The notes below the pieces were generated by a model that was not told the origin of the DNA, ran no database searches, and saw only the letters and a program-made list of their open reading frames with translations. The position numbers were made by a program, and so were the translations under genes. DNA of 55,755 bases from an uncultured Methylococcaceae bacterium (GTDB taxonomy: Bacteria > Pseudomonadota > Gammaproteobacteria > Methylococcales > Methylomonadaceae), in NCBI GenBank assembly GCA_903927955.1, contig CAIYOW010000137.1, positions 1-55,755 of the forward strand, given 5' to 3'. This document shows positions 44,841 through 53,601 of the stretch, piece by piece (positions within the stretch are counted from its first letter, which is position 1; every line of letters starts with the position of its first letter).

Positions 44841-44870
44841 TTGACCTATGCTAGGGTTTTTCAATTTTAC
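44841..44870 (+). promoter_or_regulatory. Candidate hemL promoter
   Basis: TTGACC (44841-44846) and TTTTAC (44865-44870), 18 bases apart, end 14 bases before the hemL ATG. The short leader has only a weak ribosome binding site. A GGGGG...CCCCC inverted repeat (44799-44823) lies just upstream. Confidence 0.4.
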
Positions 44871-44884
44871 ACCTAATAAAGATA

Positions 44885-46174
44885 ATGACCGAAGCTGCCA
44901 CTTTATTCTCCCAAGCCCAGCATGTTATTCCTGGTGGGGTCAACTCGCCTGTCCGCTCTTTCAGTGGCGTTGGCGGCACACCGCTGTTCATCGACCATGC
45001 CGGTGGGGCTTACATTACCGATAGTACAGGCAAGCAGTATATTGACTATGTAGGCTCTTGGGGACCGATGATTCTGGGCCATGCCCATCCTGAAGTGGTT
45101 GCCGCCGTGCAACAGGCTGCCACAAAAGGCTTAAGCTTTGGTGCGCCAACTGAGATAGAAACGCACATGGCAGAGCGGATTTGCCAACTGATGCCCTCCA
45201 TTGAACAAGTCAGGATGGTCAGTTCCGGCACTGAAGCCACCATGAGCGCCATCCGGCTAGCCAGAGGCTATACCGGACGTGATAAAATCGTCAAATTTGA
45301 AGGCTGCTACCACGGCCATTCAGACTCCTTGCTGGTAAAGGCCGGTTCCGGCGCGTTGACCTTAGGCGTGCCCAGTTCGCCCGGCGTACCAGCGGCATTG
45401 GCTGCCAGCACACTGACCTTAACTTACAATGACAGTGCTGCTGTCAAACAACTGTTTGCCGAAATGGGCGAACAAATTGCCTGTATTATCGTAGAACCTG
45501 TGGCTGGCAATATGAACTGTATCCCACCTGAAGCGGGGTTTTTGGCAACCTTGCGCCAAGTATGCGATGACTACCAAAGCGTGTTGATTTTTGACGAAGT
45601 GATGACCGGCTTCCGCGTCGCTTTAGGCGGGGCGCAAGCTTATTACGACATCAAGCCCGATTTGACCACCTTAGGCAAAATTATTGGTGGTGGCATGCCG
45701 GTGGGCGCTTTTGGCGGCAATCAAACCATTATGGCGCAACTAGCCCCGCTAGGTCCGGTGTACCAAGCAGGCACTTTATCGGGCAATCCGGTGGCTATGG
45801 CGGCGGGCTTAAAAACCTTGGAGCTGATTGGTCAACCTGGCTTTTACGAAACATTGACCGCAAAAACCGCGCAACTGACCTCCGGCCTTGCACAATGCGC
45901 CCAACAAGCGGGTGTTGCTTTGACCACCAACCACGTTGGCGGCATGTTCGGGCTGTTTTTCAGTGCAGAAGCCAATATCAGCCGTTTTGCTCAAGTAATG
46001 GCTTGTGACCGAGCGTTATTCAAACGCTTTTTCCATGCCATGTTAGGGCAGGGTGTTTACCTGGCCCCTTCCGCCTTCGAAGCGGGCTTTGTGTCAATCG
46101 CGCATAGCGATGATGATCTGGCACAAACATTGGATGCAGCCGCAGCTGTTTTTAAGTTGTTAAAAGTGGCGTAA
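44885..46174 (+). CDS. hemL: Glutamate-1-semialdehyde 2,1-aminomutase
   Basis: 429 residues, the usual length. [19 protein letters not shown] at the N-terminus, [18 protein letters not shown] in the cofactor region and [19 protein letters not shown] with the PLP-binding lysine are HemL signatures. It forms 5-aminolevulinate in the C5 pathway of heme synthesis. The gene is intact and divergent from cobO. An IS remnant follows about 150 bases downstream. Confidence 0.96.
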   Translation: MTEAATLFSQAQHVIPGGVNSPVRSFSGVGGTPLFIDHAGGAYITDSTGKQYIDYVGSWGPMILGHAHPEVVAAVQQAATKGLSFGAPTEIETHMAERICQLMPSIEQVRMVSSGTEATMSAIRLARGYTGRDKIVKFEGCYHGHSDSLLVKAGSGALTLGVPSSPGVPAALAASTLTLTYNDSAAVKQLFAEMGEQIACIIVEPVAGNMNCIPPEAGFLATLRQVCDDYQSVLIFDEVMTGFRVALGGAQAYYDIKPDLTTLGKIIGGGMPVGAFGGNQTIMAQLAPLGPVYQAGTLSGNPVAMAAGLKTLELIGQPGFYETLTAKTAQLTSGLAQCAQQAGVALTTNHVGGMFGLFFSAEANISRFAQVMACDRALFKRFFHAMLGQGVYLAPSAFEAGFVSIAHSDDDLAQTLDAAAAVFKLLKVA

Positions 46175-46229
46175 TTTCTAAGCCAATAACCTGGGTAATA
46201 ACCCCAAATAACCGAGTTAATGATGAAAA

Positions 46230-46293
46230 AATGATTTTTCTGCTCGTAAAATACCCATGCTAATTTTCAACTCCACTGGCTATGGCTAAAAAT
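46230..46293 (+). repeat. ~64-base dispersed direct repeat, copy A
   Basis: The segment from ATGATTTTTCTGCTCGTAAA to CCACTGGCTATGGCTAAAAAT closely resembles 47820-47883 in the same orientation. The two copies bracket the IS remnant and the second palindromic element. No reading frame. Confidence 0.7.
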
Positions 46294-46319
46294 CCGGTGG
46301 TGGTGACATCGTACCAGCT

Positions 46320-47356
46320 CATGTTACGCAGCCCGTAATATCTGCAACTCCTCATACGCCATCTGGTTCGCCTTTATAAACAGCTTGGCCCGAGTGGAGA
46401 AATGGTTGGTTTTATGTTTGGTCTTCAAACATTCCAGCTTGAACACAGCATGGATGGACATGAAGATGTGGTTGTTTTGTGTGATCACTGTGCGGGGCGG
46501 CGACTTTGCCAGCCCTGCGTTGGATTTCAATGACGTGTGGAACGCCTCCACCTTCCACCGTCTTTGTTTGTAAAGACCCGCCGGACAAACAGCACTTCAT
46601 GGTTGAAGCCCTTCATCCGGCCGCCCACCGCCTGTTGATCCGCCAATTCCAGCTCACCGATCCGCACAAAGCGTCCTTCGTTCTTGTCTCTTCGGTCAAC
46701 GCCACCAAGCGGTTGTCCTTCAGGGCGCTGATGAAGTGTTTGCCTTTCTTGAGGATGAACTCGAAGTTCTCCTTGGCGGCAAACCAGCTGTCGGTCAGGA
46801 CGTGACGGAACTTGATGGCGTTCGCCACGCAGGTGGCGATCATCGAACGCATCAGTTCGTTCTTGCTGAACTCCGCCGCCCGCTTGACCTTGCGGGTTTT
46901 CACGTCGCTGAACTGATGCGGTTTGCGCACCACTTCGAAGGCGACCGGAACCGACACGTCCCCGCTGTGGCACAGCGCGTTCAACAGGTTGATGCCTTTG
47001 ACCGAAAGGCTTTTGCAGTGGTCATAGTGCCAACACATGATCTCGTTTTCGTCGGTGCTGGCCTTTTCCTGGACTGTGTCGTCGAAGATCAGGCACGCGT
47101 CATCCTTCTCGATCTGGCGCACGGTGCGTTTGACATCAACCCACAGGTCTTTTGAGGAGTATTGCCTCGCGGACATGTGGTGGGTTATTTGCTCATACCC
47201 CTGGGGCATAAATGGCTGACTTCACCGTCGAGCATTGTCGACAGGCTGGTCGCCGTCGCCAAGCCTTGGTTGCAGATCAGGTAGTCTGTGTAGAGTTCGG
47301 TTTTTTCTTTGTCCATCCCGAAATGGTACACTTTTTTGGATGGGGCTGCGTAACAT
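46320..47356 (-). mobile_element. IS remnant with 14-base terminal inverted repeats
   Basis: A perfect inverted repeat, ATGTTACGCAGCCC, lies at 46321-46334 and as its complement at 47342-47355, flanking a decayed DDE transposase gene of about 1 kb. Outside the repeats the two sides share only a few bases, and I could not define a target duplication. The ends are intact, so movement by a transposase supplied elsewhere remains possible. Confidence 0.75.
46324..47316 (-). pseudogene. IS4/IS701-like DDE transposase, multiply frameshifted
   Basis: Read in pieces on the minus strand: MDKEKTELYTDYLICNQG from ATG 47316, stopping near 47193; then SSKDLWVDVKRTVRQIEK, CLIFDDTVQEKASTDENE and MCWHYDHCKSLSVKGINLL in another frame to about 46680; then FVRIGELELADQQAVGGRM and FTNKDG in a third; and finally KVEAFHTSLKSNAGLAKSP to the stop at 46324. 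Family members carry about 30 more residues between FTNKDG and RWKVE, so an internal deletion is likely too. DD and E motifs (FDDT, VLTDSWF, KVEAFH) are recognisable. Inactive. Confidence 0.8.
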
Positions 47357-47696
47357 CAGGTACTAGTTCGATTTATCTTCTCATGCAAAGGTAAAACAAA
47401 GGCTTATGTATTTATATATGGGCTTTTTTAACTGTTTGGTTTCATCGCGCACTTTGAAATAAATCACCACAAAACACCGTGCTCTTTAAAAGTGGTAGCG
47501 AGCAAAATGCGGTGTAGCAATACTTATTCCGCGGCGGAATCAGCTCGCATGTCGTGCTGGCTTTAGCCCATTTTTTGGTGATCTTGCCAGGTACTTGGCT
47601 ATGCCAATATTGAGCGATTTCTTTTATCCCATCTTCTGTTAGTTCACCGCAACCAGCATTTGTAAGATTGGCCGGGTTTTTGAATTGGTTGCACAT
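47357..47696 (-). other. Spacer with a doubtful 84-codon reading frame
   Basis: A minus-strand frame from ATG 47696 to 47442 has AGGAAGCC before the start and contains GKITKKWAKAS and IPPRNKYCY. I recognise no family, and the start abuts a dispersed repeat that supplies the apparent ribosome binding site. It may be a remnant or chance. The rest of the stretch holds nothing I can assign. Confidence 0.3.
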
Positions 47697-47702
47697 GGCT
47701 TC

Positions 47703-47797
47703 CTTTCCCTAGGTGTAGCCGAAGGGGATTGCAACCAAGCACAATGGTCAAGCAAGCCATCGGGCTGAACACGGGGCTTCAACTGCGCTCAGCCAAT
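47703..47797 (-). repeat. Dispersed ~95-base palindromic element, copy 2
   Basis: On the minus strand this begins TTGGCTGAGCGCAGTTGAAG and ends TTCGGCTACACCTAGGGAAA. It aligns end to end without gaps with the element at 9872-9966 in the restriction locus, sharing ATTGTGCTTGGTTGCAAT exactly. Here it sits between an IS remnant and the DyP cassette. Confidence 0.75.
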
Positions 47798-47819
47798 CTG
47801 CCACGTAATCCACAAACAT

Positions 47820-47883
47820 AATCATTTTTTCTGTTCGTAAATACCCTATGGTATTTGCAATTCCACTGGCTATGGTTCAAAAT
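47820..47883 (+). repeat. ~64-base dispersed direct repeat, copy B
   Basis: From ATCATTTTTTCTGTTCGTAAA to CCACTGGCTATGGTTCAAAAT it matches copy A at 46230-46293 in the same orientation with scattered differences, including CCACTGGCTATGG exactly. Confidence 0.7.
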
Positions 47884-48028
47884 TCGATACCCGTTGAATA
47901 AGGTATTTTATTACTTTTGTTCGGGTTTTGTGCGTCGGCTTGGCAGCCTTATGAGGTCAAATGTTTGAGGGGCGGTAGGGCTGGGGCAATCTATATAAAT
48001 TTAAAATAATAATAAATGAGGGCTTGAT

Positions 48029-48703
48029 ATGTCAAATATAGCAGGCAAGGCTTATGCGATGAATGTGATCACACCGATCAAACCGTATATGGCTTGGGTC
48101 AATAAGTTTATTTTTTGGTTGGCAATAAAAAAAAAGGGGGCATTAAGCGGGTTGCTTACCCTATCACTCATCCACTATGCTCGCTGGGTCATTATTAAAA
48201 ATGACCAATTCCCACGCTTGGCAGACACACAGCCGAAAGAAAATCTTCATTATAATTACATGCTGTTTTTCAGCAATTTCAACGGTAGTTGGGATCAATA
48301 CGTGGATTCTTTCACGTTTGCGATTCCGGCCGGCTTGGATTTGTTCTGGAAGTGGAACGTCCGCTACCCCAAATCCGTCACTCTGACACCTTTTCATAAG
48401 TACATCAAATATAACCAAATAGAAACCATCCACTATTATAACGCTTATCCGTTGGCAGCATCCAATGATGTCAAGAGTGCTAAAGTGGTAAAAAATGCGC
48501 TTATCCAGTTCAATCAAGCTGAGCAGGGCCTCAGTGACGACGCGTTTATGGCTCGTTATAAACAACTGTTGCGGGCATTGCAGCATGATTTAGGCGATAT
48601 GTACCCAACCCCGATTGTCACAATGGCTGCCCATGAGGTTGAACAACGCAAACATCTGCATGAATCTGCTATTTCGGCTGTCACAGGAGAGCAACATGGC
48701 TAA
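48029..48703 (+). CDS. DyP-associated protein of unknown function, paralogue 1
   Basis: 224 residues. It begins MSNIAGKAYAMNVITPIKPY, and further parts are HYARWVIIKNDQFPRL, YNYMLFFSNFNGSWDQYVDSF and LIQFNQAEQGLSDDAFMARY. The next gene encodes a paralogue with the same order of blocks (GKAYA-x(5)-PIK, YLVFSCNFYG, AVANQGLDAAKL). I recall similar proteins beside DyP peroxidases elsewhere, without a known function. GAGG precedes the ATG, and the stop overlaps the next gene by 8 bases. The alternating strand and helix pattern could be a ferredoxin-like fold, as in DyP itself; this is inference. Confidence 0.72.
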   Translation: MSNIAGKAYAMNVITPIKPYMAWVNKFIFWLAIKKKGALSGLLTLSLIHYARWVIIKNDQFPRLADTQPKENLHYNYMLFFSNFNGSWDQYVDSFTFAIPAGLDLFWKWNVRYPKSVTLTPFHKYIKYNQIETIHYYNAYPLAASNDVKSAKVVKNALIQFNQAEQGLSDDAFMARYKQLLRALQHDLGDMYPTPIVTMAAHEVEQRKHLHESAISAVTGEQHG

Positions 48704-49394
48704 TATCAGCGGCAAAGCTTACGCATTGACCATTTTGTCGCCCATAAAAAACGGCTACACGGAAGAACAAATAGCCTACGCAGACATTGTCAGGACTAGC
48801 TTGCAAGCTTGGAATAACCCTGGTTTCAGCCCAATGGCACAAGTGCCACAGACCTATCTGTGCCGTTATTTTGTTTTGGACGATGTCTATACCGAATCTT
48901 TACCCGGTGCTGACTTACGCAGCTTATGGGCGGATGTGCTGGCGATTATTTCCAATACATTCCGTATCAGCATGTTACCCAAACAAGACCAACTAAAATC
49001 ACGCTATTTAGTATTTTCGTGTAATTTTTATGGCGGCCCAACAGGCGATTTAGATGGCTACTTGCGTGGCATGTGGAATACCATTAGTGATCAAATCCAA
49101 CCTATTTGGAGTTATTGTTACGGTTTTGAACAGGTTAATAACGCGGAGTCATTTGTTGCCTATATGAAAAAATGCCAGTTGCCTGCTGCCCTGTTTTTTG
49201 TTGGTTCTAATGATGATCCTTTACCGGAACAATTGAAGGCATTGTATTTAAAACAGGAATTTACCAAGTTTGCGGTTGCTAATCAAGGTTTGGATGCAGC
49301 CAAGTTACGGGCAAATTTTCAGGAATTCATAAACAGTGTCCAACCCAACAATATCGACCAGCCAACCTGGCCCGCCGGCAAGTTTACTGTATAG
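48696..49394 (+). CDS. DyP-associated protein of unknown function, paralogue 2
   Basis: 232 residues. The ATG at 48696 is preceded by GGAGAGCAAC and starts MANISGKAYALTILSPIK, matching the start of paralogue 1. Other shared blocks are CRYFVLDD, SRYLVFSCNFYGGPTGDLDGYL, AALFFVGSNDD and FAVANQGLDAAKLRANFQEF. No signal peptide or membrane span is visible. It ends 9 bases before the DyP peroxidase start, so the three genes form one operon. A role as partner, cargo or second subunit of the peroxidase is possible. Confidence 0.72.
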   Translation: MANISGKAYALTILSPIKNGYTEEQIAYADIVRTSLQAWNNPGFSPMAQVPQTYLCRYFVLDDVYTESLPGADLRSLWADVLAIISNTFRISMLPKQDQLKSRYLVFSCNFYGGPTGDLDGYLRGMWNTISDQIQPIWSYCYGFEQVNNAESFVAYMKKCQLPAALFFVGSNDDPLPEQLKALYLKQEFTKFAVANQGLDAAKLRANFQEFINSVQPNNIDQPTWPAGKFTV

Positions 49395-49403
49395 GAGCGG
49401 CAA

Positions 49404-50969
49404 ATGACGCAACAATTAGAATTAACAGACATCCAAGGTAATGTCATCCGCGCTTATGGGCGTTTCGGCTATCCGGTCGCACGTTATGTCTTTTTTAATA
49501 TCAGGGATAACAGCAAGGCTAGAGAGTTTGTTGGTGCAATCACCAAACGGGTGACCACGGCTGTGGAATGGGGTGATCATCCGGGTCAAATCAAACAACC
49601 GCATTGGACACTCAATATAGCCTTTAGTTACCAAGGGTTAAAAGAACTGGGCTTACCCAGGACTTCCTTGGTGGGTTTTTCGCCTGAATTTGCCAGCGGC
49701 ATGAAAGAGCGTAAAGACATATTAGGTGACGATGGCCCAAGTTCGCCCGAATATTGGGATCCGATATGGTGTTATAACCGGGTCGAGCGCGATAAAGATG
49801 TGCATATTTTTATTTCAATAAATGCCCAAACTGGGTGTGACAGGGATGAAGGCTATCGCTGGCTGCTCAACCAAGTTAGCTTTGTCAATGGTGCGGTGGT
49901 TATTTTGGGGGGGCATATAGGAGACAACGACGAACAATTTGATTATCAGGACAGCCATGCTGTGATGGAAAACGATCAGCCAACAGCAAAAGAACATTTC
50001 GGCTATATCGATGGTATCGGGGATCCGGTGTTTGAGGGTGTGCCCTACGACGTAGACCGTTTGCCGGGGCGGGGCAAACAAATGGACGACGGCACTTGGG
50101 TGCCGTTGGCAACCGGAGAATTCTTATTGGGTCATATTGACGAAGCCCACGAATACCCTCCCGCACCGGACCCCGTATTGTTGTCGCGCAACGGCACTTA
50201 TATGATTTATCGTAAACTGCATCAAAATGTTGGCACGTTTGAATCATATTTAGAAGAACACGGGCAAAAATATCCGGGTGGTAAAGAATTGCTTGCCGCC
50301 AAATTTGTCGGGCGGTGGCGTGACAATGGCGCACCTTTGGTCAGCGCACCGGATGAAGCTAGCAAAGATGACTTTAATGCTAGATTTGACGTAGCCAATC
50401 CAATAGAGCGAGACAAAATGCTCAGTGATTTCACCTATGATGACGATATGAGTGGAGCGAAATGTCCATTTAGCGCCCATATCCGCCGTATTAACCCGCG
50501 TGCCTCGCTACAAATGGTGCGGGATGAAACAACCCCTGGTGCAATGAAGATTAGCGAAGGGGCATTTGACACCCCGGGTGCGCTGACTAACCGCCGCCGC
50601 TTGCTTAGACGTGGACTGCCTTACGGTGAAGTTAAAGACCGCCTCCGTAATAATGGTAACCACGGCATTGTGATTATGATGTTGAATGCCGACATTAACC
50701 GTCAGTTTGAATTTGTACAGCAGCAATGGGTCAACTACGGTAACGACTTTATTGCAGGGAATGATAAGGAAATTATTCTGGGCAACCACAGTGCCGATGA
50801 TAAGCTGCTCAGCAAGGCAGTGTTGCAAGTTGATCCTAATAGTGATGAAGCACCCTATATATTGTCAAAGATACCTCGCTTTGTTGAGACTAGGGGAGGG
50901 GAGTATTTCTTCATTCCTAGCATGACGGCATTGAGGATGATTGCCAAGGGGATTGTTGACCCTACCTAG
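49404..50969 (+). CDS. DyP-type heme peroxidase
   Basis: 521 residues, long for the family. The DyP signature GxxDG is present as GYIDGIGDPVF near residue 200, carrying the distal aspartate, and the proximal histidine lies in CPFSAHIRRINPRAS near residue 359. TDIQGNVIRAYGR at the N-terminus is typical of the larger class C/D-like enzymes. It should oxidise bulky substrates with hydrogen peroxide. There is no signal peptide or Tat motif, so it is cytoplasmic unless carried by a partner. It is last in a three-gene operon, and a terminator follows. Confidence 0.9.
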   Translation: MTQQLELTDIQGNVIRAYGRFGYPVARYVFFNIRDNSKAREFVGAITKRVTTAVEWGDHPGQIKQPHWTLNIAFSYQGLKELGLPRTSLVGFSPEFASGMKERKDILGDDGPSSPEYWDPIWCYNRVERDKDVHIFISINAQTGCDRDEGYRWLLNQVSFVNGAVVILGGHIGDNDEQFDYQDSHAVMENDQPTAKEHFGYIDGIGDPVFEGVPYDVDRLPGRGKQMDDGTWVPLATGEFLLGHIDEAHEYPPAPDPVLLSRNGTYMIYRKLHQNVGTFESYLEEHGQKYPGGKELLAAKFVGRWRDNGAPLVSAPDEASKDDFNARFDVANPIERDKMLSDFTYDDDMSGAKCPFSAHIRRINPRASLQMVRDETTPGAMKISEGAFDTPGALTNRRRLLRRGLPYGEVKDRLRNNGNHGIVIMMLNADINRQFEFVQQQWVNYGNDFIAGNDKEIILGNHSADDKLLSKAVLQVDPNSDEAPYILSKIPRFVETRGGEYFFIPSMTALRMIAKGIVDPT

Positions 50970-51000
50970 TTAATAAGATTGGTTGCAAGTTTTAAAAACT

Positions 51001-51034
51001 AAGCGTCCAAAACGTGTTTTGGACGCTTTATTTT
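51001..51034 (+). terminator. Rho-independent terminator of the DyP operon
   Basis: A perfect 13-base stem, AAGCGTCCAAAAC / GTTTTGGACGCTT, is followed by TATTTTAT, 31 bases after the peroxidase stop. The AAGCG side could also give some termination in the opposite direction. Confidence 0.9.
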
Positions 51035-51238
51035 ATGGGTTAAGCGTTGGGGTGGGTTTAATCAAACCATGCCTGCTTTAACAAATTCTTCTGGATCATA
51101 AATATTTTAAAACGTTCCATCGTAAGCTAGTTCCATTGTCCAGCAATCGGAATGCGAGCCACAAAACCGCATGGTCGTGGCACTGTGGAGTTATTTTGAA
51201 AAGTGCCAACAAATGACGCAATCACTTGGTTGGTACTG

Positions 51239-51271
51239 GCGATAACTCCCTTTAAAAAAAGGAAGTATCGC
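51239..51271 (-). terminator. Hairpin downstream of the oxidase operon, possible terminator
   Basis: GCGATAACTCCCTTT pairs with AAAGGAAGTATCGC apart from small bulges, 16 bases beyond the cytochrome c stop on the minus strand. No T-run follows it on that strand, so it may instead protect the 3' end. Confidence 0.45.
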
Positions 51272-51286
51272 TGCTGCAAGCCCAGG

Positions 51287-51958
51287 TTATTTGAGTTGTT
51301 GGTAATAAACCGCCAACTCTTTAATTTCTTCTTCGCTCAATTGTTGGGCAATCAGGCGCATACGGCTGTAGATGTCATTATGGCGTTCTGTTTTTTTGTA
51401 GGCCAAAAGGGTGTTGGCAAAATAATCGGCTTGTTGTCCTGCCAAAGCAGGAATATCCATTTTTTCACCTTGCCCGTTGCTGCCGTGGCAGGTGAAACAG
51501 GGCGGCAAAATACGCTTGCCATCACCCAATTCAACCATTTTACTGGCCCGTGTCTGTACTGGTGCGGCGCCAGTGCCGATAGTGCGGGGTAGGCTACCAA
51601 ACCAAGCCGCCACATCAGCGGCATCTTGCTCGCTTAGGTTTTTGGCTATGCCAATCATGGTGTCGTTGCTACGGTCGCCATTGGCATAATCGCGTAGCTG
51701 TTTAAAGGTGTAAGTGGCTAGCTGGCCCGCCAAAGCGGGTACAGCGGGTATCGTGTCGCCATCTTGGGTTTCGGCTTTCACTCCTTGACCTTGGTCACCG
51801 TGGCAGCTTTTGCAAGATTCCGCCAATTGCTGGCCTTTTTCAGCATTGCCTTTTTTTACCAAATTAAGCATTGCCGATGTCCAAGATATATGCGATGCCG
51901 GTTGTGCGTTAGCCAAAAACGGTGTGGACAGGGCAAGCAACAGTAGCAGCCGTTTCAT
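51287..51958 (-). CDS. Diheme cytochrome c (c4-like)
   Basis: 223 residues from ATG 51958, starting with a signal peptide (MKRLLLLLALSTPFLANA). Two heme c sites are present, CKSCHGDQGQG and CFTCHGSNGQG, each in a similar half with a following YTFKQLRDYANG or YFANTLLAYKK segment, so the protein is a tandem duplication as in cytochrome c4. It probably delivers electrons to the oxidase encoded just upstream; the start lies 18 bases past the subunit I stop. Confidence 0.9.
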   Translation of the reverse strand: MKRLLLLLALSTPFLANAQPASHISWTSAMLNLVKKGNAEKGQQLAESCKSCHGDQGQGVKAETQDGDTIPAVPALAGQLATYTFKQLRDYANGDRSNDTMIGIAKNLSEQDAADVAAWFGSLPRTIGTGAAPVQTRASKMVELGDGKRILPPCFTCHGSNGQGEKMDIPALAGQQADYFANTLLAYKKTERHNDIYSRMRLIAQQLSEEEIKELAVYYQQLK

Positions 51959-51975
51959 GATTAAGTTTCCCATGA

Positions 51976-53601
51976 TTAATAACCCCAAGCACTGGAACCG
52001 AAGGTATCCATAAAAAAGAATTGTAAAATTGGAAAACCGAAGCTGATGGCCATTAATACGGCAATCACTTTGTTCCAAAGCTTAAAGCCGTTCAGGTATT
52101 CGGGCAATGTGCTGACAGCATGGATGGGCGTGGCGTATTCGACCTCTTCGGCGAAAGTTTCCGCAGCGGGTGCCAGTTGGGTTTTAGCCAAAATGTAAAT
52201 CAGCAAGCAGGCCGAACCTAGCAAGACCAGGCCGCCCAAGATCATCATGAATTCGTAAGGCTGCCAAGCCAAAGTCAGTAAGTTGTTATAAACCACAGTG
52301 GAAATGCGGCGCGGTTGGCCTAGCAAGCCTAGCACATGCCAAGGCGTGGTAAGGATGCTCATGCCGATAAACCATGTCCATAACTGCATTAAGGCCAGGT
52401 TTTTTGAAAACAACGGCTTGCCCACTAATAGCGGCCATAGGTAATAGGCAATGGCTATGTACATGATAATGGTGGTGCCGCCAAAAATCAGGTGGAAATG
52501 CCCAGGTACCCAAGCGGTGTTATGCACCATAGCGTTCATGGCATAGCTGGCATTGACAATGCCACCGAAGCCGCCGAAGATCAGCATTAATAATGACAAG
52601 ATCACCGCCAACACCATAGGGTTGGTCCAGGGTAAGGTCAAAATCCAGCCAAACAAACCCTTGCCGCCGCGCAAACGTCCGGCAATCTCTAACGAGGCAA
52701 TTACAGTGAAACCGGTGACTAAAGTAGGCAAGGCCACAACAAACGTGCCAATGCCGTGCAGCAGCTTCCAGCCTTGTCCTTGTTCTGGGTCCATATATAA
52801 GTGATGGAAACCAATGGGCAGGGCAAACACCACCAAGACAATAAAGGCTGCCCGGGCCATTTCATCGCTGAACAGATAACCGCCCGCTTGTTTGGGTACA
52901 AACACATAAAATGCAATGTAGGTGGGGATAAGCCAGAAGTAAACGATAGGGTGCAACGTCCAAGCAAACAAAGTCCTCGCCAAACCAGGGTCGATAGTGT
53001 CAATCCAGCCTAACGACAACGGAATCAATTGGAATAGCACTTCCACCGCCACACCAGCACTGGTCCATAGCCAGAGTAGGGCATTGGCTGCGGTGGCAAA
53101 CATGGCCAACGGCACGGGTGCGCCAGGGTGGGCTTTTTTCCATTGGCCAAAAGTGACCAACATAATGGCGCACCACAGCCAAGAACCAACCACCAACAAC
53201 GTCGCGCCAATATAAAAGGCGGCATGGGCGACAATTGGCGGATAGAAAGTGTACAACACGGAAGCGTTGCCGGTCAGAAGCGGAATGGCCGCCAGCACCG
53301 TGCCGACCAAGGCGATCCAAAAACTGGCCCACGCCAGCGGCAGGTTCCAGAGTGGTTGTTTAAGGCTGCTGACCGCTACATAGTAACCAAAGCCCATGAT
53401 AAAAAAGGTGGTCAGGACAAAAGCCATTAATACCCCGTGGGTACTGACCGAAGCGAAATAAACACGGGTCGAATCCAGTGCCGGAAACAGGCCGCTACGC
53501 TCCAAGACTTGATATTCGCCCAATAGGCAGGCGACCACAAAGGCAATAAAGGCGACCCATAGATGGCTCAACACCAGTTTTTGTTCTGCGGCATTATTCA
53601 T
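51976..53601 (-). CDS. Cytochrome c oxidase subunit I, B-family (ba3-like)
   Basis: About 541 residues with at least 12 membrane spans. Heme and copper ligands are seen in STHGVLMAFV, LHPIVYFWLIP (the His-Tyr pair), GFHHLYMDP and VPGHFHLIFGG. HPIVYFW in place of HPEVY is typical of B-family enzymes such as ba3. It reduces oxygen to water and pumps protons at the inner membrane, usually with high oxygen affinity. ATG 53601 overlaps the subunit II stop by 8 bases; a longer frame to 53658 is less likely. Confidence 0.93.
   Translation of the reverse strand: MNNAAEQKLVLSHLWVAFIAFVVACLLGEYQVLERSGLFPALDSTRVYFASVSTHGVLMAFVLTTFFIMGFGYYVAVSSLKQPLWNLPLAWASFWIALVGTVLAAIPLLTGNASVLYTFYPPIVAHAAFYIGATLLVVGSWLWCAIMLVTFGQWKKAHPGAPVPLAMFATAANALLWLWTSAGVAVEVLFQLIPLSLGWIDTIDPGLARTLFAWTLHPIVYFWLIPTYIAFYVFVPKQAGGYLFSDEMARAAFIVLVVFALPIGFHHLYMDPEQGQGWKLLHGIGTFVVALPTLVTGFTVIASLEIAGRLRGGKGLFGWILTLPWTNPMVLAVILSLLMLIFGGFGGIVNASYAMNAMVHNTAWVPGHFHLIFGGTTIIMYIAIAYYLWPLLVGKPLFSKNLALMQLWTWFIGMSILTTPWHVLGLLGQPRRISTVVYNNLLTLAWQPYEFMMILGGLVLLGSACLLIYILAKTQLAPAAETFAEEVEYATPIHAVSTLPEYLNGFKLWNKVIAVLMAISFGFPILQFFFMDTFGSSAWGY

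Larger units (their letters stand above)
50970..51286. other. Intergenic region after the DyP cassette
   Basis: It contains the terminator at 51001-51034 and a hairpin at 51239-51271, listed separately. The 200 bases between them hold no gene, RNA or clear promoter that I can recognise. Confidence 0.5.

Noticed and set aside
44760-44884. Cobalamin riboswitch between cobO and hemL
   Set aside because: The gap is too short and lacks the conserved B12-box; only a promoter-like element and a GC inverted repeat are visible.
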